Assembly (NCBI GenBank): GCA_029225165.1
Contig: JAQXVY010000014.1
Span: 1 to 64,000 of the forward strand
DNA: 64,000 nt
Direction: 5' to 3'
Source of the DNA: Oscillospiraceae bacterium
Lineage (GTDB): Bacteria > Bacillota > Clostridia > Oscillospirales > Acutalibacteraceae
Shown here: positions 25,826 to 32,822 of the stretch, piece by piece
How the letters are laid out: each line of letters starts with the position of its first letter
Numbering within the stretch: the stretch's first letter is position 1
Translations under genes and position numbers: made by a program
Notes under the pieces: model-generated
Told to the model about the DNA's origin: nothing
Database searches by the model: none
What the model saw: only the letters and a program-made list of their open reading frames with translations

Positions 25826-26092
25826 CGCAAAAAAATCGCCCCTAAATGTAGGGACGAATAAATATCCGTGGTACCACCCAAATTCAAGCATATGTCACCA
25901 TATACTCCTTACAGACTTCCAGCAAAGTCCTGACAAATAACGGTGTCAACCGTCACGGCCTTATAAGCCGCAAAACTCCGGGATGAGCTATACATATAAG
26001 TTCTGCGTCTGTTTTACACCAAACAACAGCTCTCTTGGCACAGGGGCTTATATCTTGTTCCCTTCACAGTTTTTAAGGGCTATCTTTTTGTC
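25826..26092 (-). promoter_or_regulatory. T-box riboswitch (tRNA-Leu) in the leuA leader
   Basis: Read on the minus strand: stem I with the AGAGAGCTG and GGTGTAAAACAG elements, then the T-box core GGGTGGTACCACGG, then a terminator stem CGTCCCTA / TAGGGGCG followed by ATTTTTTT. The specifier is a leucine codon on either reading of stem I: CTC in the internal loop AGCTCATC (preferred), or CTT in GAACTTATA. The bulge TGGT pairs with ACCA, matching the A discriminator of tRNA-Leu. Uncharged tRNA-Leu should allow read-through into leuA. Confidence 0.93.
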
Positions 26093-26098
26093 ATTACC

Positions 26099-26127
26099 AT
26101 TATATTTACATTACAAATGATTGTCAA
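26099..26127 (-). promoter_or_regulatory. Promoter of the leuA T-box leader
   Basis: On the minus strand a perfect TTGACA, 17-base spacer and perfect TATAAT, placed just upstream of the T-box leader. Confidence 0.9.
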
Positions 26128-26180
26128 GGGTTTTATCCAATTTATATAAAAGTTATTTGCAAATATGTTGAATATACCAC

Positions 26181-26209
26181 TTGTTTTTAATTCCTTTATA
26201 TTGTATTAT
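26181..26209 (+). promoter_or_regulatory. Promoter of the aldolase-like gene
   Basis: TTGTTT, 17-base spacer, TATTAT, upstream of the gene at 26285 and divergent from the leuA promoter. Confidence 0.5.
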
Positions 26210-26284
26210 AGAATAAGTTTATTATAACATTTAGAAACTTTGTGACTGCATTTGTCGCAAAATCAATGATATGGAGGAATTGAG

Positions 26285-27265
26285 ATGGCTCAAAAGGGAG
26301 ATTTACTTTCGGTAAGAAAGGATATTAGGGTTGTAGACGCTACAATCCGTGACGGAGGACTTTGCAACGATTTCAGGTTTGACGACAGCTTTGTTAAGGA
26401 TTTGTACAACGCAAATGTAAAAGCAGGCGTTGACTATATGGAATTTGGCTACAAAGCATCAAGGGAAATATTTGACGAAAAAGACTTTGGCAAATGGAAG
26501 TTCTGCAAGGATGAGGATATCAGAAAAATTGTTGGCGACAACAAAACAAATCTTAAGGTTGCAGTAATGGCTGATGTGGGAAGAACAGATTTTGAAAAGG
26601 ACATCATCCCCAAAAAGGACAGCCCTATTGACCTTGTAAGAATTGCAACATATATCAATACAATACCTGCCGCTGTGGAGATGATTGAGGACTGTGCCAA
26701 AAAGGGCTATGAAACAACAATTAATATTATGGCGGTTTCCAAGGCTAACACAGACGACATCAAAACAGCCCTTGATATTTTGGGAAACAGCAGTGTAAAT
26801 GCATTTTACATTGTTGACAGCTACGGTGCTATTTACCCAGAACAGGCAAGACGACTTGCCGAGCTTTACTGTGAATATGCCGACAAGTACAAGAAAAAGG
26901 TTGGTATTCACGCTCACAACAATCAACAGCTTGCCTTTGCAAATACCATTGAGGCTATGACTCAGGGTGTCAGCTACCTTGACGCAACTGTGGACGGAAT
27001 GGGCAGAGGTGCAGGAAACTGTGCTCTTGAGCTTCTCTTAGGCTTCCTTAAAAATCCAAAATACAAGGTTGACCCTATCCTTAAAATTATTGGAAATCAC
27101 ACAGAAAATCTAAAGGCAGAGGGAATTAAGTGGGGATATGATATTCCGTATATGCTCACAGGTCAGTACAACACCCACCCTCGTCCTGCGATTTCTTATG
27201 TGAAAGAGGAAAGAAAGGATTACTACAAATTTGCAAATGAGCTTTACGATATAATCAACAGCTAA
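26285..27265 (+). CDS. DRE-TIM metallolyase-family aldolase-like protein
   Basis: 326 residues of a TIM barrel related to 4-hydroxy-2-oxovalerate aldolase and HMG-CoA lyase. The family metal site is visible: DATIRDGGLCNDF at residue 18 and IHAHNNQQLAFANTIEAM near 212 (HxH), followed by DGMGRGAGNCALELLL. The partner dehydrogenase of the meta-cleavage pathway is not present, and galE follows by 18 bases, so a role in nucleotide-sugar or polysaccharide metabolism is possible. It lies back to back with leuA, a distant relative of the same superfamily. GGAGG is upstream of the ATG. Substrate unknown. Confidence 0.75.
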   Translation: MAQKGDLLSVRKDIRVVDATIRDGGLCNDFRFDDSFVKDLYNANVKAGVDYMEFGYKASREIFDEKDFGKWKFCKDEDIRKIVGDNKTNLKVAVMADVGRTDFEKDIIPKKDSPIDLVRIATYINTIPAAVEMIEDCAKKGYETTINIMAVSKANTDDIKTALDILGNSSVNAFYIVDSYGAIYPEQARRLAELYCEYADKYKKKVGIHAHNNQQLAFANTIEAMTQGVSYLDATVDGMGRGAGNCALELLLGFLKNPKYKVDPILKIIGNHTENLKAEGIKWGYDIPYMLTGQYNTHPRPAISYVKEERKDYYKFANELYDIINS

Positions 27266-27283
27266 ACAGGAGAAATAAAAGAT

Positions 27284-28297
27284 ATGAATATTTTACTTAC
27301 AGGCGGAGCCGGTTATATTGGCTCCCACACCTGCATAGAATTAATCAGTGCCGGACATACTGTTGTAATTGCCGACAACCTGTGCAACAGCAGTAAGAAA
27401 GCTGTGAGCAGAGTGGAAGAAATCACAGGTGCAAAAATCCCATTTTACGAGATTGATGTTTGTGACTATGACAAACTCTCAACTGTTTTTGAGGAAAACA
27501 GGATTGAATCTGTAATTCACTTTGCAGGTCTTAAGGCTGTGGGCGAAAGCTGTGAAATACCCCTCAGGTACTATCGCAACAACATTGACAGCACATTAAC
27601 GCTTTTGGAGGTGATGAAAAAGTACGGTTGTCATAACTTTGTTTTTTCTTCATCTGCTACTGTTTACGGAATTCCTAAAACCGTTCCGTTGGTAGAAACT
27701 ATGCCAACCTCCTGCACAAATCCCTACGGTTGGACAAAGCTTATGATTGAACAGATACTTAATGACGCAACAAAGGCAGACCCTGAGCTTTCAGTTGTTC
27801 TGCTCAGATATTTTAATCCTATCGGAGCTCACGAAAGCGGTAGGATTGGAGAAAATCCAAACGGTGTTCCAAACAACCTTATGCCGTATATTACACAGGT
27901 GGCTGTGGGCAAGTTAAAACAGCTTGGTGTCTTTGGTGACGACTATCCAACCCACGACGGAACAGGTGTTCGTGACTACATCCATGTTGTGGATTTGGCA
28001 AAGGGCCATGTAAAGGCAATCGACTATGCCTCCTGTCACAAGGGTACAGAAATTGTAAACCTGGGCACAGGTGTAGGATACTCTGTTTTGGATATAGTTA
28101 AAGCCTTCATTAAGGTTAACGGTGTTGACATTCCTTATGCTATCAAACCAAGGAGAGCCGGGGATATTGCAGAGTGCTATGCAGACCCAACCAAGGCTTT
28201 AAAGGTTTTGGGCTGGAAGGCTGAAAAGAACCTTGAGGATATGTGCCGTGACTCTTGGAACTGGCAAAAGAAAAATCCAAAGGGTTACGAGGAATAA
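27284..28297 (+). CDS. galE: UDP-glucose 4-epimerase
   Basis: Interconverts UDP-glucose and UDP-galactose, for galactose use or surface glycan synthesis. 337 residues of the extended short-chain dehydrogenase fold: NAD-binding [10 protein letters not shown] at residue 7, FSSSATVYG with the catalytic serine, PYGWTKLM giving the YxxxK pair, and [15 protein letters not shown] precedes the ATG. Between the aldolase-like gene and the cohesin-like surface protein gene (27 bases downstream), which may be cotranscribed. Confidence 0.95.
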   Translation: MNILLTGGAGYIGSHTCIELISAGHTVVIADNLCNSSKKAVSRVEEITGAKIPFYEIDVCDYDKLSTVFEENRIESVIHFAGLKAVGESCEIPLRYYRNNIDSTLTLLEVMKKYGCHNFVFSSSATVYGIPKTVPLVETMPTSCTNPYGWTKLMIEQILNDATKADPELSVVLLRYFNPIGAHESGRIGENPNGVPNNLMPYITQVAVGKLKQLGVFGDDYPTHDGTGVRDYIHVVDLAKGHVKAIDYASCHKGTEIVNLGTGVGYSVLDIVKAFIKVNGVDIPYAIKPRRAGDIAECYADPTKALKVLGWKAEKNLEDMCRDSWNWQKKNPKGYEE

Positions 28298-28324
28298 AGA
28301 ATTTTAAGAAAGAAGGATGTTATT

Positions 28325-29287
28325 ATGAAAAAAAGTGTAAGTTTAATTATCTCTGCCGTTATGGTATTGATGATGATAGCAACCACTGTTGCTGGTTTTT
28401 CTGCCGCAGATAAATTGACCATTAATGAAAATGTTTCTGCCTCTGTGGGTGACAAGGTTACATATTCCCTGAATATATCTTCTGTTTCAAAGGAAGTTGA
28501 AGATTTGCAGATGGAAATATACTACGATTCACAGTATCTCAAGCCCATTGATGATTCTGTAAAGTACCTTGAGGGCGGCAGCTCTGTTTACAATACAAAG
28601 ATTGCCGACAAAATCCTGTTTAACAGTGCAAACGGTGTACAGGGCTGGGATTTCAGCAAAAAGACAATGCTTTTCAGCGTTACCTTTACAGTTGAAAAAG
28701 CAGGCGCAACAGACCTTACATATTATATTCAGTGTATGGACTACCTTGAAAACTCCCAGACAGTTGACGAGTATGTTATCACCTGTGACTACATTGTAAA
28801 TGACAAGGCTGTAAAAAAGGATATTGCCCCAATAGTGGAAGAAAACGGACAGGGTGGAAACTTTGTTAACCATGCAAACGGAAAAGGCTCCAAAAACGGC
28901 GGTGACAGTCCTGTTGGAGCTGCTTACGGAAATCAAAATAACGCAAATAACGGTGGTGACAACGGAAACGCTGTGAACAACGGTGCGGTAAATAACGGTA
29001 ACGATGTAAATAACGGCGGTGAAAATGCCGGTCAGGTAAACAATGTTGCAGGAGAAAATGCTGTAACAAACAATCAGGGACAGGTTGCAACAACAGCTAC
29101 AACAGTTGTAAAGACAAATTCTTCAGGTGTTGCTGTAACAACTCCTGACGGTGAACAGTCAACATGGTCTGATTCAAACGATATGTGGAGAAACATTGGA
29201 ATTGTGGCTTTGGCTGTGGCTATTGTGGTTTGTATCGTTGTTTTAGTTATGGTTAACAAAAAGAAGGATAAAACCTCTAAAAAATAA
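28325..29287 (+). CDS. Membrane-anchored cohesin-like surface protein (scaffoldin-like)
   Basis: 320 residues. Signal peptide (about 1-27), then one domain at about 32-162 with the features of a cohesin: VSASVGDKVTYSLNI, a YDSQYLKPID strand, and MLFSVTFTVEKAGATDLTY near its end. Next an Asn/Gly-rich linker (about 180-255, many NNGG repeats), a hydrophobic helix (NIGIVALAVAIVVCIVVLVM) and a basic tail KKKDKTSKK. No LPxTG motif, so the anchor is the membrane. Cohesins bind dockerins, and two dockerin proteins are encoded in this window. I infer a cell-surface receptor for them. Cohesin assignment is by pattern only. AGAAAGGATG lies upstream of the ATG. Confidence 0.65.
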   Translation: MKKSVSLIISAVMVLMMIATTVAGFSAADKLTINENVSASVGDKVTYSLNISSVSKEVEDLQMEIYYDSQYLKPIDDSVKYLEGGSSVYNTKIADKILFNSANGVQGWDFSKKTMLFSVTFTVEKAGATDLTYYIQCMDYLENSQTVDEYVITCDYIVNDKAVKKDIAPIVEENGQGGNFVNHANGKGSKNGGDSPVGAAYGNQNNANNGGDNGNAVNNGAVNNGNDVNNGGENAGQVNNVAGENAVTNNQGQVATTATTVVKTNSSGVAVTTPDGEQSTWSDSNDMWRNIGIVALAVAIVVCIVVLVMVNKKKDKTSKK

Positions 29288-29384
29288 TTCTAAAAAAGAA
29301 AATACATTTACCTGTTGTGCAATATAACCATTTTGACTTATTAATGTTTGTGCAATTTATAGAAAGAAATTAATTACAAAATTG

Positions 29385-29413
29385 TTGCTTATTTATATTT
29401 AAAGGTGTATAAT
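29385..29413 (+). promoter_or_regulatory. Promoter of the first CBM26-like gene
   Basis: TTGCTT, 17-base spacer, perfect TATAAT, about 60 bases upstream of the start codon. Confidence 0.6.
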
Positions 29414-29470
29414 TATGCCAATGGGATGGACTCCCAAAAACTATGTTTATTTATTCAGGAGGAAATAACA

Positions 29471-30583
29471 ATGAAGAAGTTTTTAAGCTTTTTACTTGTG
29501 ATTGCAGTTGTTATGAGTTTTGCAACTATCGCAATGACAGTATCAGCAGACGAAAATGAATTGGTTGCAGCAGGTGCTACTGAGGAAGTAGCTGAGGTTG
29601 CAGCTGACGATGCTGTTTCAGTTGGTGCAGGTACAGACACAGAGGCATCAGGCGAGGCAGGTAAGATTTATTTTGAAAAGCCAAGCGCATGGGCAGGTAC
29701 AACTTTTAGCACACATATTTGGGTAGTTGAAACTGGTGAATCATTCTTTGGCTTTAGTACTAAGAAAGAAAGACTTAAAGAAGAAGGCGGTAAGCTTTCC
29801 TATGACCTTAGCATTTTGAGTGACCCTTCGGCTCAGATTTCCGGAGGATTTAAGTCAGGCGTTGACTATTCTATTATGTTCTATGATGAACTTGGTAACG
29901 AAACCTGCGGACTTATGTTCAACACAAACTGCGTAGGAGACACAGCTTACCTCACAGCAAACGAAAAGACTTTTGAAAACACAGAGGACTCAAGAAAGCA
30001 CTCTTATCCAATCGCTTGGAAAGACAATGGTAAGAAGTACGGTATTCCACTTCAGATTACATCTGTAGGTACAATTCAGGGTGAATTCGTTTCTCCTGAC
30101 AGAACACCTGACGAGATTATCAAGGCTTGGGACAAGGGCTTCCCATCATACCCAAGTAAGGAATCTTACAGCCCACAGTCTTCTGCAAGAGATCACAAGA
30201 CAAGACTTGCTGAAATCAAGGCAGAATTTGACAAGATGATTGCTGAGGGCAAGGTTCTCTTAATCGGTGGTGGTGTTTACACTAAGAGTGCATCATCAAA
30301 CCCTGGTTCTTCTAACGGTCCTTCCGGCGACTCTTCAGAGGACGATTCAAGTGATTCTTCAAAGGCTCCCTCTTCCTACAAGACACCTGACGGAAAGAAA
30401 GTTGTTAAGAATGATAAAGGTGAGTTCGTTGACGAAGACGGTAATGTAGTTGACGCAAGTGATGTTGTTGAGGTAGAGGGTTCTGTTTCAACAGGTGAGT
30501 CAACAACATATGTATATGTTGGTCTTGGCTTAATGCTTGCAGCAGCCGGTGTATACTTTGTAACACGCAAGAGAAAAGCTTAA
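29471..30583 (+). CDS. Membrane-anchored surface protein with CBM26-like module
   Basis: 370 residues. Signal peptide (1-27), an acidic Ala-rich segment, then a module at about 65-195 beginning KIYFEKPSAWAGTTFSTHIW and including KLSYDL, MFYDELGNETCGL and CVGDT. It lines up with the paralogue at 30735 and with the pattern of the CBM26 at 41.4 kb (IYF, W, W, YD, FxD, T). A Ser/Asp-rich linker (about 275-305) leads to VEGSVSTGES, a hydrophobic helix and RKRKA. The tail looks like a sortase substrate but lacks LPxTG. The track start is 22 codons early; the ATG at 29471 has AGGAGG. Starch binding is inferred. Own promoter and terminator. Confidence 0.6.
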   Translation: MKKFLSFLLVIAVVMSFATIAMTVSADENELVAAGATEEVAEVAADDAVSVGAGTDTEASGEAGKIYFEKPSAWAGTTFSTHIWVVETGESFFGFSTKKERLKEEGGKLSYDLSILSDPSAQISGGFKSGVDYSIMFYDELGNETCGLMFNTNCVGDTAYLTANEKTFENTEDSRKHSYPIAWKDNGKKYGIPLQITSVGTIQGEFVSPDRTPDEIIKAWDKGFPSYPSKESYSPQSSARDHKTRLAEIKAEFDKMIAEGKVLLIGGGVYTKSASSNPGSSNGPSGDSSEDDSSDSSKAPSSYKTPDGKKVVKNDKGEFVDEDGNVVDASDVVEVEGSVSTGESTTYVYVGLGLMLAAAGVYFVTRKRKA

Positions 30584-30604
30584 TTAATTAAAACTCGTAA
30601 TTAT

Positions 30605-30631
30605 GACCCTGTCTTATGACAGGGTCTTTTT
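30605..30631 (+). terminator. Terminator after the first CBM26-like gene
   Basis: Perfect stem GACCCTGTC / GACAGGGTC with TTAT loop, then TTTTTAT. Confidence 0.9.
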
Positions 30632-30657
30632 ATTTACAATTTGTACACATATACATC

Positions 30658-30687
30658 TTGCTAAATGGTAGGTGTGTGTAGTATAAT
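30658..30687 (+). promoter_or_regulatory. Promoter of the second CBM26-like gene
   Basis: TTGCTA, 18-base spacer, perfect TATAAT, about 50 bases before the start codon. Confidence 0.55.
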
Positions 30688-30734
30688 GATAAAAAGAGTC
30701 TTCTATTAGTTTTAAGATTCCGGTTGGTGTTGTA

Positions 30735-31421
30735 ATGAGAATTTGTAAATCAAAAATTTTCCTTGTGTTGGTTACAGTATTTCTATTGTTATTTTCTGTT
30801 CCCACAGCTTATGGAGAAGAAAACAAAAATGAAGAAAATGTAATATACTTTAATGTTCCTGTAACCGGTAATTATGCCTGGGGAAATTACGATGTTGTTT
30901 ACTGCCATATTTGGGAGGACGGCGGAGAAGAATTTTTCTCTTGGCAAACCACCAAGGAAAAATGTACAAGGGTAAAGGGCGATTTGTGGAAGTACGATTT
31001 AGATGTCCTTGATGAGAGCCGTCGCATCAAGGGCGGTATTGAAAGCGGTGTAAAGTACGCTGTTATTTTTAGTGATAACTTAGGGGATCAGACCTACGAC
31101 CTTTACTTTACCTCTGAATGTATAGGTGACACCGTTGAATGTGGTGAAAATACAAGGGATAACCCTATTGACGCCCAAAAGAAGTGTCTTGTGGCAAACT
31201 GGGTGAACAATCACTTTGACCCTGTTGAATATAAGAAAATCCCATCAGAACCACAGGAGGCAACAATATTCACACACACTAATGAAGAAAACAGCGGAGA
31301 TACACTATCTCAGGATATGAGTATTACAATTATTATCATCCTGTCAGCCGTAATTCTCCTTTTGCTTATCCTTCTGATTATTAAGGTACTGAAGGACAAA
31401 AAGGCAAAACTTAAAAAGTAA
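30735..31421 (+). CDS. Membrane-anchored CBM26-like protein, paralogue of upstream gene
   Basis: 228 residues. Signal peptide (about 1-27), then one module at about 36-155: VIYFNVPVTGNYAWG, VVYCHIW, FFSWQTTKE, LWKYDLDVL, AVIFSDNLGDQTYDLYF. The spacing of IYF, three tryptophans, WxYD and IFxDxxGxQTxDL follows CBM25/26 starch-binding modules closely, better than its neighbour. Then a short linker, a strongly hydrophobic helix (ITIIIILSAVILLLLILLII) and a lysine-rich cytoplasmic tail. It is essentially one binding module on a membrane anchor. The ribosome-binding site is weak. Ligand inferred, not proven. Confidence 0.65.
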   Translation: MRICKSKIFLVLVTVFLLLFSVPTAYGEENKNEENVIYFNVPVTGNYAWGNYDVVYCHIWEDGGEEFFSWQTTKEKCTRVKGDLWKYDLDVLDESRRIKGGIESGVKYAVIFSDNLGDQTYDLYFTSECIGDTVECGENTRDNPIDAQKKCLVANWVNNHFDPVEYKKIPSEPQEATIFTHTNEENSGDTLSQDMSITIIIILSAVILLLLILLIIKVLKDKKAKLKK

Positions 31422-31435
31422 TATTTCATAATAAA

Positions 31436-31463
31436 AAGGACCGGGTCAAACGACTCGGTCCTT
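31436..31463. terminator. Bidirectional terminator
   Basis: Stem AAGGACCGGGTC / GACTCGGTCCTT between converging genes, with T-rich runs on both sides. Confidence 0.85.
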
Positions 31464-31478
31464 GTGTTTTTTACAGTA

Positions 31479-32054
31479 TTATTTGTATGTGTTTACGCAG
31501 ATTTCTTTGATTTTATCCCGCAGGATTTGAAAATCCCTAAATGCCTCCGGCCTTTTTCGTGGGTCACGGAGAATGGCGGCAGGGTGGAGCATTGGCATCA
31601 TAAGAACTCCGCCCTTTTCAAAGAACATTCCGTGTTCCTTGGTGATTTTAATATCCGGCTTGATAATTTTTGCAGATGCAATTCTGCCAAGGCAAACAAT
31701 AATTTTCGGTTTCATCAGCTTGAATTGATTGCGCAGCCATGGTGTACAGGCTGTTTGCTCCTCCGGCTTTGGGTCACGGTTTTTGGGCGGTCGGCATTTT
31801 ACAATGTTTGCTATGTAAATGTTTTCTTCCCTTGATAAATCCACAGAGTAAAGCATTTTGTCCAGCAGTTTTCCGCCTCTGCCCACAAAAGGCTCGCCTT
31901 GAAGGTCCTCGTTTTCTCCCGGACCTTCTCCTATGAACAGCACCTCGGCATTCTTGTTGCCAACACCAAATACAACATTGTTTCTCGTTTGGCAAAGCTC
32001 ACATTTTTTGCAGTTCAGACATTCTCGTTCTAATTCGTTCCAGTTATCAAACAT
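31479..32054 (-). CDS. Uracil-DNA glycosylase, family 4 (Fe-S type)
   Basis: Excises uracil from DNA in base excision repair. 191 residues. Four-cysteine Fe-S signature: CLNCKKCELC at the N terminus, then CRPP and CTPW around residues 90-105. Active-site motifs GEGPGENEDLQGEPFVG and the late HPAAILRDP. This is the type originally found in thermophiles and widespread in Firmicutes, distinct from Ung. Monocistronic on the minus strand, converging with the CBM26-like gene and divergent from the pduL-type gene. Confidence 0.93.
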   Translation of the reverse strand: MFDNWNELERECLNCKKCELCQTRNNVVFGVGNKNAEVLFIGEGPGENEDLQGEPFVGRGGKLLDKMLYSVDLSREENIYIANIVKCRPPKNRDPKPEEQTACTPWLRNQFKLMKPKIIVCLGRIASAKIIKPDIKITKEHGMFFEKGGVLMMPMLHPAAILRDPRKRPEAFRDFQILRDKIKEICVNTYK

Positions 32055-32165
32055 TTTTCTCTCCTAAAATTACTCTTTTATATTGAAAAAACCGCTGAAT
32101 GGGTGTAATATGTAATACGGAAATTGATTCCCATATTTTAAATTTTTATGATTGGCGGTATTGAA

Positions 32166-32732
32166 ATGAAAGTATTAGTTGAAACATCAGCCCACCATGT
32201 TCATGTGACTGATGAAACTTTGGAAGCCCTTTTTGGAAAGGGTGCAACCCTGACAAATAAAAAGGATTTGTCACAACCCGGTCAGTTTGCCTGTGTTGAA
32301 AAGGTAACTGTTGTTGGACCTCGTGGAGAAATGAAGATGTCAATCTTGGGACCTACAAGGTCAAAGGATCAGGTTGAAATCTCCCTCACAGACGCCAGAA
32401 AGCTGGGTATCTCTGCCCCTGTAAAGGAATCCGGATGCGTTGAGGGAACACCGGGCTGTAAGCTTGTTGGTCCCTGCGGTGAATGTGAAATTTCACAGGG
32501 CGTAATCGTTGCCAAAAGGCATATCCACTTTACTCCCGAAAACGCAAAGGAATGTGGTGTTGAGGACAAGCAAATCGTTTCTGTTAAGATTGAAAGCGAC
32601 GGTCGTTCCCTTACATTTGATGATGTAGTAGTTCGTGTTTCCGAAAGCTACGCACCTGCAATGCACATTGACACAGACGAAAGCAACGCCGCTATGGCAT
32701 CAGGTGAAATTTACGGAGAAATTATTTTATAA
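32166..32732 (+). CDS. pduL: PduL-type phosphate acyltransferase
   Basis: Interconverts acyl-CoA and acyl-phosphate (acetyl or propionyl). 188 residues with the duplicated PduL barrel: each half has a zinc-binding histidine cluster, ETSAHHVHVT near residue 7 and KRHIHFTPENAKE near residue 120. No microcompartment shell genes are nearby and there is no encapsulation-type N-terminal extension, so it is probably the soluble phosphotransacetylase used with acetate kinase for ATP. I chose the ATG at 32166, with GGCGG seven bases upstream, rather than the track ATG six codons earlier. Confidence 0.9.
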   Translation: MKVLVETSAHHVHVTDETLEALFGKGATLTNKKDLSQPGQFACVEKVTVVGPRGEMKMSILGPTRSKDQVEISLTDARKLGISAPVKESGCVEGTPGCKLVGPCGECEISQGVIVAKRHIHFTPENAKECGVEDKQIVSVKIESDGRSLTFDDVVVRVSESYAPAMHIDTDESNAAMASGEIYGEIIL

Positions 32733-32764
32733 TTTTACATAACAAGTAAATCAGCTATTACAAG

Positions 32765-32796
32765 AGGATGTCACATTTTGTGACATCCTTTTTTCG
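32765..32796 (+). terminator. Terminator after pduL
   Basis: Perfect 10-bp stem AGGATGTCAC / GTGACATCCT then TTTTTT. Confidence 0.9.
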
Positions 32797-32803
32797 GTAA
32801 AAT

Positions 32804-32820
32804 ATTCAGTGTTTCCTTAA
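32804..32820 (+). repeat. Solo end of the 159-bp element
   Basis: ATTCAGTGTTTCCTTAA, 17 bases identical to the end of copy C and its flank, abutting the stop codon of the dockerin protease on the minus strand. Confidence 0.5.
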
Positions 32821-32822
32821 TT

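Noticed and set aside
25795-25887. N-terminal extension of the leuA ORF
   Set aside because: It lies in the T-box terminator region, and the conserved protein begins at the ATG with AAGGAGG.
29405-29470. Upstream extension of the first CBM26-like ORF
   Set aside because: It overlaps the -10 TATAAT and precedes the strong AGGAGG and signal peptide at 29471.
32166-32732. PduL as evidence for a bacterial microcompartment
   Set aside because: No shell proteins or signature enzymes in the neighbourhood and no encapsulation peptide; better read as a general phosphotransacetylase.
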